A stretch of DNA of 33,033 nt from Flavobacteriales bacterium (GTDB taxonomy: Bacteria > Bacteroidota > Bacteroidia > Flavobacteriales_H > JAHEZO01). Below are positions 1-8,992 of the stretch, one piece after another. Positions within the stretch are counted from its first letter, which is position 1. The number at the start of each line of letters is the position of its first letter. Under the pieces are notes generated by a model. The model ran no database searches. It was not told the DNA's origin and worked only from the letters and a program-made list of their open reading frames with translations. The stretch is from assembly GCA_023250995.1 (NCBI GenBank), contig JAHEZO010000011.1:2044-35076 (forward strand), given 5' to 3'. Made by a program: the position numbers and the translations under genes.

Positions 1-1
1 G

Positions 2-238
2 GGTGAGGCCATTAACGGAGGATTTGGTTTGGTGCTTGATGGTTCCATTGAAGCGGAAAAAAAATTAAAATCAATGCTTTTCTGGGATGTAAACAATGGC
101 ATTGCCAGAAGAAGCTGGGCAAGAAACAAGGAAGCCATCTTTGCTATAACCAGGGAAATGAAACGAAACAAAGCACTCCGGGTTACACTGCCAAACCTTG
201 TTGACGAAGCCTTAATAAAAGATTTGTTTTTACCTTAG
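2..238 (+). CDS. hutU: Urocanate hydratase, C-terminal end (partial)
   Basis: The frame is open from the first bases of the window and ends at TAG 236-238, giving about 78 residues, so only the C-terminus is present. The peptide starts GEAINGGFGLVLDGS and continues with FWDVNNGIARRSWARN, which matches the conserved C-terminal part of urocanate hydratase as I know it. This cytosolic NAD-dependent enzyme converts urocanate to imidazolone propionate in histidine degradation. A TTG at 29 could be mistaken for a start, but the family sequence clearly continues upstream of it. No other hut gene follows; the next gene begins 66 bp later and is a signalling phosphatase. The assignment is from sequence recognition and the truncation is only the window edge. 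Confidence 0.9.
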   Translation, partial: GEAINGGFGLVLDGSIEAEKKLKSMLFWDVNNGIARRSWARNKEAIFAITREMKRNKALRVTLPNLVDEALIKDLFLP

Positions 239-304
239 CCAAAATCCGGAAGAACCTAAACCGAAACCGTTTAAAATCTAAATTACTTAATCGCAAAATT
301 AAAC

Positions 305-1525
305 ATGTCATCAAGAAAAAGAAGTCATCTCCGGTTAAAAGATTTTAAACTTAACACCCTGTTGGAAATTACAAAGGCGGTGAATAATAATTTTTCGGCC
401 AAAAAACTTTTTGGTTTATATGAATACGTGGTGATAAACCAATTGGAAATAGGCAAGATTGTTTTATTTAGTTATAACGGAAAATCATGGGAATGTGTAT
501 TGTCGCAGGGAGTTTCCGGCAGCGAAAAACATTTTAATGTAGAAAGGGATTTGCTGCATATTAATGATATTACCCTGATAGAATCTTCCTCAAAAGAACA
601 TTTAAGTTCATTTGATTTTGCCATACCGGTTTATCACAAATCAGCGCCTTTGGCTTTTCTTCTGCTGGGTGATGTGGATGAGCAGAAAATAAATATCAGT
701 CCGATAATCAAGCATCTTCCATTTATCCAGGTTTTAACTAATATTATAGTGGTAGCCATCGAGAACAAACGGCTGGCCCGGGAGCAATTGCGACAGGCAA
801 AAATTGAAAAAGAGCTGGAACTGGCCCGCGAAATGCAATCTATGTTGTTTCCCGGTGTATTGCCAAACGATGATAGGTTGCAGGTGGCTGCGTTTTACCA
901 ACCTCATGCCCAGGTGGGAGGTGATTATTATGATTTTATTGAGTTGAATGAAAACGAGGCTCTGTTTTGTGTGGCAGATGTTTCTGGTAAAGGGGTCTCT
1001 GCGGCCTTGCTGATGGCTAATTTCCAGGCAAACTTAAGGGCAATGGCAGCTTATAAAAATTCTTTGGTTGAAATTGTTTTTGAACTGAATAAAAAGGTAA
1101 TGGGAAATGCCAAGGGCGAAAAATTCATTACTCTTTTCATTGCAAAATACCATTATAAAGACCGGGTATTAAAATATATAAATGCAGCCCATAATCCACC
1201 CTTGCTAAAAAACAATAAATCAATTGAACAGCTCAATACCGGCAGTACCGGACTGGGGATGTTTGAATCTCTTCCATCTATTAATCAGGGACAGATAAAA
1301 GTTGAAAAAAATTCGGTGCTTGTTTGTTATACTGATGGAGTAGTGGAACTGGAAAATGAAAAGGAAGAGCCTTTCGGAACTGATAAATTAAAAGACTTGA
1401 TTGTTTCGAACGGAGAAAAACAAATGAAGGATATGAATAAAAATATTTCCATTGCTCTTGATAGCCATAAGGGTACTATGCCTTATGCCGATGATATTGC
1501 ACTGTTCAGTGTGAGGTTCAGATGA
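305..1525 (+). CDS. SpoIIE/RsbU-type PP2C serine phosphatase with N-terminal GAF-like domain
   Basis: A 406-residue soluble protein with ATG start. Residues about 15-160 look like a GAF-type sensor region. A short helical linker (about 160-180) follows, then a SpoIIE-type PP2C phosphatase domain. Metal-binding and core motifs are visible: GDYYD at 206-210, DVSGKG at 225-230, AAHNPPLL near 300, YTDG with D344, and ADD with D396-D397 near the end. Such enzymes dephosphorylate anti-sigma-factor antagonists (RsbV/SpoIIAA type) or related regulators. No partner kinase or antagonist gene lies next to it, so the target is unknown. It has no transmembrane segment, unlike the second SpoIIE protein at the right edge of the window. 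All phosphatase motifs appear intact, so it is probably active. Confidence 0.9.
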   Translation: MSSRKRSHLRLKDFKLNTLLEITKAVNNNFSAKKLFGLYEYVVINQLEIGKIVLFSYNGKSWECVLSQGVSGSEKHFNVERDLLHINDITLIESSSKEHLSSFDFAIPVYHKSAPLAFLLLGDVDEQKINISPIIKHLPFIQVLTNIIVVAIENKRLAREQLRQAKIEKELELAREMQSMLFPGVLPNDDRLQVAAFYQPHAQVGGDYYDFIELNENEALFCVADVSGKGVSAALLMANFQANLRAMAAYKNSLVEIVFELNKKVMGNAKGEKFITLFIAKYHYKDRVLKYINAAHNPPLLKNNKSIEQLNTGSTGLGMFESLPSINQGQIKVEKNSVLVCYTDGVVELENEKEEPFGTDKLKDLIVSNGEKQMKDMNKNISIALDSHKGTMPYADDIALFSVRFR

Positions 1526-1588
1526 TTTTTTTTAGTTTATTTTTCCTATCTTGTCTTTACTGCAGTTTTTTTTTTGAATTAATTATTA

Positions 1589-1815
1589 ACTGATGTTACG
1601 CACATCTCTATTACAAATTACAAATAACAATAATCAAATTGCAAATAAATTCCAAAGACCAATAAAGAAAATTCTAAACCGCTAATGAAGATTTTTTCGA
1701 CAATAATCGAAAAATCAAAATAGCAGACGGTTTGATAATTGAAATTTTGATATTGAATATTATATGTATTTTGATATTTGTATTTTGGAAATTAATGTTT
1801 TTTCGTAACTTCAGT
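1589..1815. mobile_element. MITE-like element, family 1, copy 1 (227 bp)
   Basis: A 227-bp AT-rich non-coding element with terminal inverted repeats: left ACTGATGTTACG, right CGTAACTTCAGT. It is flanked by TATTA (1584-1588) and TAGTA (1816-1820), a probable 5-bp target duplication with one mismatch. Its whole length matches, inverted, the element at 29702-29928, with about 18 differences by hand alignment. An internal hairpin of about 10 bp lies in the stretch GATTTTTTCGA...TCGAAAAATC. There is no open frame, so movement would need a transposase from elsewhere. It fills most of the 1526-1914 gap; nothing else is evident there. Confidence 0.75.
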
Positions 1816-1914
1816 TAGTAAATAACATTATTAACCCATAATTTATGGCGGGGTTTATGTTGACAATTGAATAATTGGTTTTAGCTCAGATTTAAATTGA
1901 ATTCCATATTTAAA

Positions 1915-2391
1915 ATGAAACCATCCGCACATATGAACTCATTTCTTATTATTATTTTCATTTGTATTGCATCAAATTTGTCATTCGGCCAGCGAAAATT
2001 TTTCGTCAACGATACCATTATTAATGAACAACAATGCCATAAAATCACCATGCAGAAATTTGATCCTGATACGGTATTGTATTCAGGACATCCTACAGTT
2101 GATAGTGCGTTAATTAATGAGAATTGTATTAAACTGGTTATTTTTTATGGAGGCGGATGCGGAAAAGTAAATTGTAAATTTTTAACAGACGGTAAAATAA
2201 TGAATACTTCACCTCCCCAAATAAATTTTACATTGCAATTTGATGATGCCGATCCTTGCGAAGCATTAATCTGGGAAACAGTCCGTTTTGATATTTCTCC
2301 TTATAAAAAGTATGCATGGGAAAAAGGAATATTATTTCTGATAAATAATAAGGACTTCCACCTGCTCTACAAAATTCCGGCAAGGGAATAG
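1915..2391 (+). CDS. Small secreted protein of unknown function
   Basis: A protein of about 158 residues with a hydrophobic signal peptide (core FLIIIFICIASNLSF, followed by GQ), so probably exported. The frame can be opened at a TTG at 1897, but ATG 1915 or ATG 1933 is more likely; 1933 would put the signal peptide at the very N-terminus. The mature part has the pattern of a small Bacteroidota lipoprotein-like family: a Cys-led strand (ENCIKLVIFYGGGC), a PP turn, then a Cys-Glu-Ala segment followed by ETVRFDISPYK. Five Cys remain after cleavage, but no lipobox Cys is seen at the cleavage site. I recognise the pattern but know no function. It stands alone between the MITE-like element and the lipase gene. 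Confidence 0.7.
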   Translation: MKPSAHMNSFLIIIFICIASNLSFGQRKFFVNDTIINEQQCHKITMQKFDPDTVLYSGHPTVDSALINENCIKLVIFYGGGCGKVNCKFLTDGKIMNTSPPQINFTLQFDDADPCEALIWETVRFDISPYKKYAWEKGILFLINNKDFHLLYKIPARE

Positions 2392-2572
2392 CAAAAAAAA
2401 TTTTTTCGGATTTATTCCCTTCCCTTGTATCATTGTGAATAATAGAAAGTTCCTGAACTTTCATCCGCAGTTTTCCGTACAAAACCATAATAATATCAGA
2501 TTTTAATCCTAAAGGTTAATGGACTTTAGTCAATAGTCAAAAGTTTTAAATCCTGGGGCAAAAGAAAAAATT

Positions 2573-2630
2573 AGTTTCAAGAACTTTTCTTGCCACTAAA
2601 AAAGGTAAGGAGAAAAGAAACTTTTTTTTT
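2573..2630 (+). terminator. Hairpin followed by T-run (possible terminator)
   Basis: AGTTTC (2573-2578) pairs with GAAACT (2617-2622), and CTTTTCTTGCC (2584-2594) pairs imperfectly with GGTAAGGAGAAAAG (2604-2617). A run of nine T follows at 2622-2630. It lies downstream of the small secreted gene and 34 bp before the next ATG, so it could end transcription from the left. The stem is AT-rich and imperfect. Confidence 0.4.
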
Positions 2631-2663
2631 GGTACCTTCTAAGAATAAATCAATACGCCACTT

Positions 2664-5600
2664 ATGAAAACAAAACTACTTTTCGCCAGCGTTTTTGCGT
2701 TAAATTTATTTATTGCAAACGGCCAAACATGGTCGGATCTTGGCACCGGAATAAATACAGAAGTGCTGTGTTTATACACTGATGTGGATAATAACCTCCT
2801 GTATGCGGGAGGTGAATTTACTCTGGCCGGTGGTACCCCGGCAAACCGCATTGCAGTTTGGAACGGGTCCATCTGGATGGCGGTGGGTTCGCTAAACTCA
2901 AATTCAGGAGCTGTTAAAGCCATTATTAAGTGGAACGGTGATATTTATGCCGGAGGATGGGGATTGCGGCCCACGGGCAGCAATGATTATTCTAATTTGA
3001 TTAAATGGGATGGAACAACCTGGACCCATGTAGATCTTCAGCTTACCGGAAACACAGAGATAAATGCCTTAGAGGTTTACAATGGTGAGTTGTATATAGC
3101 CCACGATAATGATCCGAGTATGGTTACCGACACCATGCCCGGGTTTGTAAAATGGGATGGGAGTAATATTGTTGAAGTAAGTTCGGGCACGCCCAGGGGA
3201 ACAGGGATTGCAATGCTTGCGGCTAACGGTGTTTTATATGCGTCATCAAAATATATTTATAAGTGGAACGGATCGGTATGGGATACTCTGAACATTAGCC
3301 CTTATTGTCCTTTAGATGGTGCCAGGGCTCTTGCATTTTATAACGGGAAATTAGTTGCAGGGGGAAGAAATCAATCTCTTGCCTGTGGTGGCCTGGGTGG
3401 TTTTTCTGAAAATATCTGGTGGTATAATGAGGTGGAAGGGAATTGGAGTTTTTTATCCACATATCCCTGCGGTTTGGGTGGAATCAGTGCTAACGGGACG
3501 TCCAAAGTAAATGCATTAAAAGTTTATCACAACGAATTGTTTATTGGGGGTGATCTTGATTATATTTATGATGAACAGGGCACGGATTGCCCCAACCTCG
3601 TTTTGCCTTCTGAAAATGTTGGAAAATGGACCGGGTACAATTTTCTTCCCATTTCCCCCGGGTTGAATTACCCCGCAAATTGCTTTGCAGTTTACAATGA
3701 TAAACTGGTAATGGGTGGGTTATTTACCACTTCAAACGGTGCGCCCGCAAATCACATCACCTTGCATGAAACTCCTACGATTGGAAGAATTGAATTTTAT
3801 AATTCGGTTCAGGATTATTCTTTTTTAAATAAGCCTTATCTTATTGGTTTTTCACAATCAAACATGCTTCAAACCAACCCCATAAAAATTTGTGCTGACG
3901 GTACAAGATCTACTCTGGTAAAATTTGTTAAACCCAATATTAACCCCAATGATATCAGGTTCAGGATTAAAGGTGATCCGGATGGTCTGAATCCTTCTGT
4001 ATCCGGAATATTCAAACCAATGGATTACAGTATTAGCGGAGACACTGTAACCGTTCGTTTTACTCACCCCAAACACATGCCAGATACCGGAATTTGCTTT
4101 CACGACACCATAGAGGTTTATGACTTTGCAGGCGGCTTTGTATTGTTCGAAAATCCCGTAGAGTTTTACAGAGCACCTGTCGTTTTTGTACATGGTCTTT
4201 GGAGCAACGGTAATTTCTGGGAAGCCCTTGATTCAGAACTTCAATTGAATGGTTATCCCTCTGCACTTACTTACCGTGCAAGTTACGAAGGAAGTAATGC
4301 CGATCACTTTACAGAAAATATAAAATACATTCCGGCAGCAATAAGAACGGTGATTTTAAAAGCAAGGGGTGAAAAATATTCCTGTGGCGCTGCCGATATT
4401 ATTGGCCATAGCATGGGTGGAATTTTATCACGTCTTTATCTTCAATCGGATGAATATTCTTACAATATTCATAAATTAATTACTGTTAATACTCCGCATT
4501 CGGGTTCCCAGGCCACAAACTTGCTTTTAAATCCTGTTCTTGGTCCTGCTTTATCCTCAATCACCACCTTTATCGGCAACGATTGTTATAAAGGGGCTGT
4601 AGAAGATTTAAGGGTGGGGTATTTTCCGGTTAATGTTGGCCTCAACGGATTTACCATGAATAAAAATATTGTTCCTTCTCATACATTTACCACTCACACT
4701 ACATTTATTCAGAGTGTAATTAATGTGCCCGATTGGGTGGTGGTAATGCTTAGACTCGGAGCCATTGCTTCCACCAAACTTTTTCCTAATCCATATACAT
4801 CAGTTGCCAGTTTCATCATAGATTTTCCTGACTTTTTGTTTATGGGGCAAGATAACGACATTGTGGTTTCTGAGCCATCGCAAACGGGCGGTTGCAGCCA
4901 CACCACATCCTTAATTCCCTACTGGCACAGCACCTGGAAAACGAAAGACACTGCCATTTTTAATCCGCTAATAAATACGTTGAAGAAAGCATCTTATAAT
5001 ACAAACTATTATTCGCAAACCGGTTTTAATCCGCCCGCCCAGAGTTCCCTTTTTAAAACAAATTCAACCGGAAACCACATAATAACAGGAACTGGCGATG
5101 TAATGTTTACCAATATTGCTGATGGCGATACCATTATGTCAAATCAGGATTTTACCTTTGATATTGCAGCCACAGGGGATATACAGCGAATGATGCTCGT
5201 GGTTTCAGGAGGTACCGATAATATGATTTTTGCAGATACCACCGCACCTTCTGCCTCCGTAACATTACATATCGAAAACGGAATTTTTGAAAAAGCCAGA
5301 ATATTGCTTGTGGGATATGATACCACCGGAATTATTGATGTTGATACTTTAAAAGTGATTGTTGCCGATAGTTTGGGCTCCACCTGCACCGCTCTAAGTG
5401 CATATCCTAAAACACTTTTCTTAAACCCGGGTGAAAATGGTTCGGTGGGTGTTAATGCTCAATGTTTGCAGGGAGTACGGTATGTAAGCCATTCTATTAA
5501 CTGCACCTATCAGGTAATAAATTCTTCCATAGCAGCAAATTCTGCTGATAACATTATGGTTGGATTGCAGCCCGGCACCACTTCAATGGTAGTAAGTTAT

Positions 5601-5969
5601 CTTGGACTCACAGACACTGTGGATATAGTTGTAAATGATACAGCATACACTTCAACATTTGTTTCTACAGCACCGGGTAAAACAAAATTAAAAAAGGAAA
5701 GTGTTGAAAATTTAGTTTTGGCTTACCCCAATCCTTTTAATGAAAAAATTTCCTTTTTTATAGATCCAGGGGTTACAATTAACAAGGCCGAGTTAAGTAT
5801 TTATGATATGTTAGGCAGGGAGGTAAAAAGGATAAAAAACATTTCATCAAATCGCTTTGAGGTAGAATCGGACGGCCTTGAAAATGGAATTTACTTTTAT
5901 TTTTTTGCCCCTTCGTCAAAGGAAATGGGAAGAATTTTTACCGGAAAAATTGTAAAGGAAAAACGCTGA
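2664..5969 (+). CDS. T9SS-secreted lipase-like alpha/beta hydrolase with propeller-like N-terminus
   Basis: A 1101-residue protein with signal peptide MKTKLLFASVFALNLFIANG. Residues about 25-370 carry repeated units of the type KWNGxxW...LxxYNGxLYxGG, as in beta-propeller or Kelch-like repeats. An alpha/beta-hydrolase domain spans about 505-770: VFVHGLW gives the oxyanion-hole region (H510), GHSMGG at 581-586 carries the nucleophile S583, and DNDIVV (D730/D732) with H746 or H755 are candidates for the acid and histidine. A beta-rich region follows. YPNP at 1021-1024 opens a type IX secretion sorting domain of about 80 residues ending KIVKEKR. The hydrolase part resembles PGAP1/triacylglycerol-lipase proteins; the substrate could be lipid or another ester. 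It would be exported by the T9SS and anchored or released at the surface. No operon partner is evident. Confidence 0.85.
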   Translation: MKTKLLFASVFALNLFIANGQTWSDLGTGINTEVLCLYTDVDNNLLYAGGEFTLAGGTPANRIAVWNGSIWMAVGSLNSNSGAVKAIIKWNGDIYAGGWGLRPTGSNDYSNLIKWDGTTWTHVDLQLTGNTEINALEVYNGELYIAHDNDPSMVTDTMPGFVKWDGSNIVEVSSGTPRGTGIAMLAANGVLYASSKYIYKWNGSVWDTLNISPYCPLDGARALAFYNGKLVAGGRNQSLACGGLGGFSENIWWYNEVEGNWSFLSTYPCGLGGISANGTSKVNALKVYHNELFIGGDLDYIYDEQGTDCPNLVLPSENVGKWTGYNFLPISPGLNYPANCFAVYNDKLVMGGLFTTSNGAPANHITLHETPTIGRIEFYNSVQDYSFLNKPYLIGFSQSNMLQTNPIKICADGTRSTLVKFVKPNINPNDIRFRIKGDPDGLNPSVSGIFKPMDYSISGDTVTVRFTHPKHMPDTGICFHDTIEVYDFAGGFVLFENPVEFYRAPVVFVHGLWSNGNFWEALDSELQLNGYPSALTYRASYEGSNADHFTENIKYIPAAIRTVILKARGEKYSCGAADIIGHSMGGILSRLYLQSDEYSYNIHKLITVNTPHSGSQATNLLLNPVLGPALSSITTFIGNDCYKGAVEDLRVGYFPVNVGLNGFTMNKNIVPSHTFTTHTTFIQSVINVPDWVVVMLRLGAIASTKLFPNPYTSVASFIIDFPDFLFMGQDNDIVVSEPSQTGGCSHTTSLIPYWHSTWKTKDTAIFNPLINTLKKASYNTNYYSQTGFNPPAQSSLFKTNSTGNHIITGTGDVMFTNIADGDTIMSNQDFTFDIAATGDIQRMMLVVSGGTDNMIFADTTAPSASVTLHIENGIFEKARILLVGYDTTGIIDVDTLKVIVADSLGSTCTALSAYPKTLFLNPGENGSVGVNAQCLQGVRYVSHSINCTYQVINSSIAANSADNIMVGLQPGTTSMVVSYLGLTDTVDIVVNDTAYTSTFVSTAPGKTKLKKESVENLVLAYPNPFNEKISFFIDPGVTINKAELSIYDMLGREVKRIKNISSNRFEVESDGLENGIYFYFFAPSSKEMGRIFTGKIVKEKR

Positions 5970-6009
5970 GCCTAAATTTTATTATTTGTTAAATTTAATC
6001 TTGTGAATT

Positions 6010-6157
6010 CATCGAGGCTCTGCCTCGGGGTATGCCCAAGCTATTTTTTGTTATAATTTTTTTTCACAGATTATTAAAGAAAAATCTGTGTGAATCTGTG
6101 AAATCTGTGGTAAATAGTACACTAATACCTCGCAGCTCTGCTTCGGGGTTATTCATT
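6010..6157. repeat. Intergenic repeat with hairpins between convergent genes
   Basis: Between two convergent genes. CGAGGC TCT GCCTCG (6013-6027) is a perfect 6-bp hairpin. TTCACAGATT (6063-6072) pairs with AATCTGTGAA (6093-6102) within three spaced copies of ATCTGTG. The right end (6127-6148) again reads CCTCG...CGGGG next to ATA, roughly mirroring the left end. The ATCTGTG motif recurs at about 21586-21603 on the other strand. It may act as a two-way terminator or be a small dispersed repeat. Confidence 0.5.
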
Positions 6158-7483
6158 TTAAATAGTTTCAGGGTCCTTCAGGTGATAAACATCTACTGCA
6201 ACAATGATGGCGATAAAGCCCCAAAACGGCACAGAGGCTTTATCGGTATCCAAAAAATTATTAAGAATGCCATGCACCACATAGGTTGTAAATCCAAGAA
6301 TGGCGGATAGGACAAATATTTTTTCCTCCCTTTTTTTTAATTTGAAATAAAGTTTTGACGCTGAATAAAACACACAAATTATTATTCCTAAAAAGCTAAG
6401 CGCCCCCAAAACACCCGTTTCGGCCAAAGGGCCCAGGTATTCACTATGGGCATTTCCCCTGTCACCGAATTTTGTGCTGATTATGGTAAGCTCGTTGGAA
6501 TGTTGGTAAGGGGAATACAGGAACTGATAAGTGCCCGGTCCCCATCCGAAAAAGGGTCTTTCAAAAAACATTCTCAAAGCACAATTCCACCGGTTTATCC
6601 TTTCTAAATTTGAAGCATCGGAAGCAATATTGGTAACAGATTGTGCATGTTCGGCCAAATCGGTGGAGGAATCCTGTTTGTTTTTTTCCAAATACATAAT
6701 CAAATCATTCTGAAAATACAGGAAAAGAGTGAGGAGGAGAGCAAATCCCAGAACCAGCGTTTGTAACCTCACTCTGAAATAATAAATAAGGAATACACCC
6801 AGGGCAAGGAGCAAGCTAAGCCAGGCTGCGCGGGTGTATGAAAAAACAAGCCCGATTGCAATGATGACAAAAAGCAGCGCTATAAATATTTTTTTTACGG
6901 GAGTTAATTCCCGGCTTAAAAAGGATGAAGGGAGAAAAGGGAAAACCATAGCAAGTATGGCACCATAAGAGGTATGGTCTTTAAAAAAAGGCTGCATTAC
7001 CCAGTGGGCGGGTTTTTCACCAAAGCCCCGCAGCGAATGTTGAAAAAGAGTGTAAATCACCACCACCGAAAGGGGTATGATATATAGCCAGAAAAAAAGC
7101 GGGATGTTTTTTTTATTCCTGAACATTATTGTGCCAATGAAATAAAAACAAACCACGAACCACAACCTGGCCACAAAATGTTTAAATGAAACCAAAGGAA
7201 GTTCACTTGTTATTACCGTAAACAAAAGCCAGGAAAGATTAATAATAATGGCGATAGAAACCGGGTGTTTTAAAATTTTGGCATCAAAATCTTTTTCGAA
7301 AAAAAGCCGGATAAAAAAAATGAGCATTGCCCCAAACATAAGCGGCTCGGTTGGGAGTGCCAGACCCAGACCAAACTGAAGTTGCTCAAGATTTATAGAT
7401 AAAGGAGTGAAGAAAACTACAAAAAGTAAAAGCTTATCGAGAGAAGTAAACGAAACCAAAACAACAATAAGAACCAGAGGCAA
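6158..7483 (-). CDS. O-antigen ligase/polymerase-like membrane protein (Wzy_C type)
   Basis: A polytopic protein of at least 441 residues with many hydrophobic segments. The hallmark FSYTRAAWLSLLLALGVF and the later GWGPGTYQF...NAHSEYLGPLAETGVLG segment identify the O-antigen ligase/Wzy_C family. These proteins transfer or polymerise lipid-linked glycans on the periplasmic face of the inner membrane. The coordinate given begins at TTG 7483, which falls inside a hydrophobic helix. The same frame stays open to 7606 and encodes a further plausible helix (WYYFVGALFLALNSFFIY) but contains no ATG, GTG or TTG. The true start may be a rare ATT or ATC at about 7598-7603, or the gene may have lost its start. 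It lies downstream of the Wzz-like and Wzx-like genes on the same strand. Confidence 0.8.
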   Translation of the reverse strand: MPLVLIVVLVSFTSLDKLLLFVVFFTPLSINLEQLQFGLGLALPTEPLMFGAMLIFFIRLFFEKDFDAKILKHPVSIAIIINLSWLLFTVITSELPLVSFKHFVARLWFVVCFYFIGTIMFRNKKNIPLFFWLYIIPLSVVVIYTLFQHSLRGFGEKPAHWVMQPFFKDHTSYGAILAMVFPFLPSSFLSRELTPVKKIFIALLFVIIAIGLVFSYTRAAWLSLLLALGVFLIYYFRVRLQTLVLGFALLLTLFLYFQNDLIMYLEKNKQDSSTDLAEHAQSVTNIASDASNLERINRWNCALRMFFERPFFGWGPGTYQFLYSPYQHSNELTIISTKFGDRGNAHSEYLGPLAETGVLGALSFLGIIICVFYSASKLYFKLKKREEKIFVLSAILGFTTYVVHGILNNFLDTDKASVPFWGFIAIIVAVDVYHLKDPETI

Positions 7484-7739
7484 GAGGTTGAGCCAGTAAA
7501 TTTCTTTATAAATAAAAAATGAATTTAAAGCCAGGAACAGTGCCCCGACAAAATAATACCATTGTATGGATTTCAGCTTAAGGATGGTAGAAAGGAAAAT
7601 GATTTGTTACTATTCACCACCTGCATAATTGAATAAAGAACCTTTGAACATTTGAACAACGAATTAAGAAGTGGATTTAGATTTTGATGAGGGTTAAACA
7701 CTTTTAACAAAAATTGAAATCAGTTCATTACATTCAGTA

Positions 7740-7883
7740 ATACCATTTAGACATTTATTTTAATTTCTTCCTTCTCGCACCCTTTTTCCCTGAAGGGACC
7801 AGCACACCTACTCTTGAGCGTTGATCCTTTTAGGGATAAAGGGTGAGGGTATCAAAAGATTGTTTTATATGTCTAAATGGTAT
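7740..7883. mobile_element. Fold-back repeat, family 2, copy A (144 bp)
   Basis: A non-coding element with perfect 15-bp inverted ends: ATACCATTTAGACAT at the left and ATGTCTAAATGGTAT at the right. The interior is itself an imperfect palindrome (CACCCTTTTTCCCTGAAGGG against CCTTTTAGGGATAAAGGGTG), so the whole unit folds into one long hairpin. A second copy in opposite orientation is at 12478-12622. TAA on each side may be a 3-bp duplication. It fills the gap downstream of the Wzz-like gene, which otherwise holds nothing recognisable. Confidence 0.7.
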
Positions 7884-7933
7884 AATTCTTTTACTGGCTG
7901 ATCTGCCTTGAAAATTTTTGCTCTCTAATAAAA

Positions 7934-8932
7934 TTATATAGTTACCTTTCTGTAATTTTCAATACCTATTATTATAAGCGTGGCCATCAAAATGGTAGAA
8001 ATGGTTGAAACCAAAACAATGAGCCACCTTACGGGACTGTATTTCTTTTCAGGAACCGAGGCGCTTTCAACAACAAATTTTTGTGGCAACTGTTCTATAA
8101 TATCCACTTTGGCCTCAAAATATTTTGTTCTCAAATCAGTAAATCTTGCCGATTCCTGGGCCAATCTCTCTTTTAAAAAAACATAAGTACCCGAGTATTT
8201 GGCAAGCAAATTCATTTTTTCTTCGAGGGCTTTAATACCTTCCTTTTTGCCTGATGAAAGAGCTTTGGTATACTGACGGGTGTACAAATCATAATCCTGA
8301 ACACCTAATTTTCTTAATAATGACAATGAATCCTGGAGTTGATTTATGTATTTTTCCATTTTAAAATATTCTTCTTCAATAATTCCCAAACCCATTTTTG
8401 CCCGGTCTCTTTGCATTTCAAAAATTACTGTATCTAAAAAGGCCGAAATGTCGTTGGCTATTAATGCTGCGGTATCAGGTGAGTGGTCGAGTACAGTGAT
8501 AAGAACCGATTGAAACTCTGTTTTTTTAAAGGTCACATTATCCTTAAACTCCTCTCTTAAAAGGGTTTTCTTGTACTTGTCATCCGGATTTATTTCATAG
8601 TGGTTCAACAAATCATATTTTTTGTTCAGGCGTTTTAAAATTTCCTCAGAGTTTAAAACCTCCATCATCCTTTCAGAATCATCTTCCTCCCCAAACCGCA
8701 GGATGTCCTTATCCCCCGAATAGGCCGGAGAAAACAAATCTTTTGAAACCGAACCGGGCCTAACCGGGAATAAGGTTACCGAAGCTTTAAACTTGGGTGT
8801 GATAATAAATGAAACCAGAGTTGAAATTACAATGGCGGCACTGCCAAGAATTAAAAAATGTTTCTTCCATTTAAGGAGAAGAACCAACAGGTTTGTTGAA
8901 TCAAAATTGTTCCGGTCTTTTTGTTCGTTCAT
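7934..8932 (-). CDS. Wzz-like polysaccharide chain-length determinant protein
   Basis: A 332-residue protein with ATG start and the layout of a polysaccharide co-polymerase: a short cytoplasmic N-terminus, a membrane helix at about 25-45, a conserved segment after it (TPKFKASVTLFP), a long periplasmic region rich in coiled coil (about 190-270), and a second helix at about 303-324 preceded by the Pro-containing SPVRW. No kinase domain follows, so it is a Wzz-only form and not a full tyrosine autokinase. It would control chain length or export of the glycan made with the ligase/polymerase and flippase genes around it. An 8-bp tandem repeat lies just upstream. Confidence 0.85.
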   Translation of the reverse strand: MNEQKDRNNFDSTNLLVLLLKWKKHFLILGSAAIVISTLVSFIITPKFKASVTLFPVRPGSVSKDLFSPAYSGDKDILRFGEEDDSERMMEVLNSEEILKRLNKKYDLLNHYEINPDDKYKKTLLREEFKDNVTFKKTEFQSVLITVLDHSPDTAALIANDISAFLDTVIFEMQRDRAKMGLGIIEEEYFKMEKYINQLQDSLSLLRKLGVQDYDLYTRQYTKALSSGKKEGIKALEEKMNLLAKYSGTYVFLKERLAQESARFTDLRTKYFEAKVDIIEQLPQKFVVESASVPEKKYSPVRWLIVLVSTISTILMATLIIIGIENYRKVTI

Positions 8933-8992
8933 GAGAGGTAAAATAAAATTACTGGGTTAAGGGTGTTTTCGTTTTAGGATTATGAGTAAATG

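Noticed and set aside
1860-1865. TTGACA as a sigma70-like -35 box before the small secreted gene
   Set aside because: Bacteroidota promoters use TTTG/TAnnTTTG and no matching -10 element follows; probably chance.
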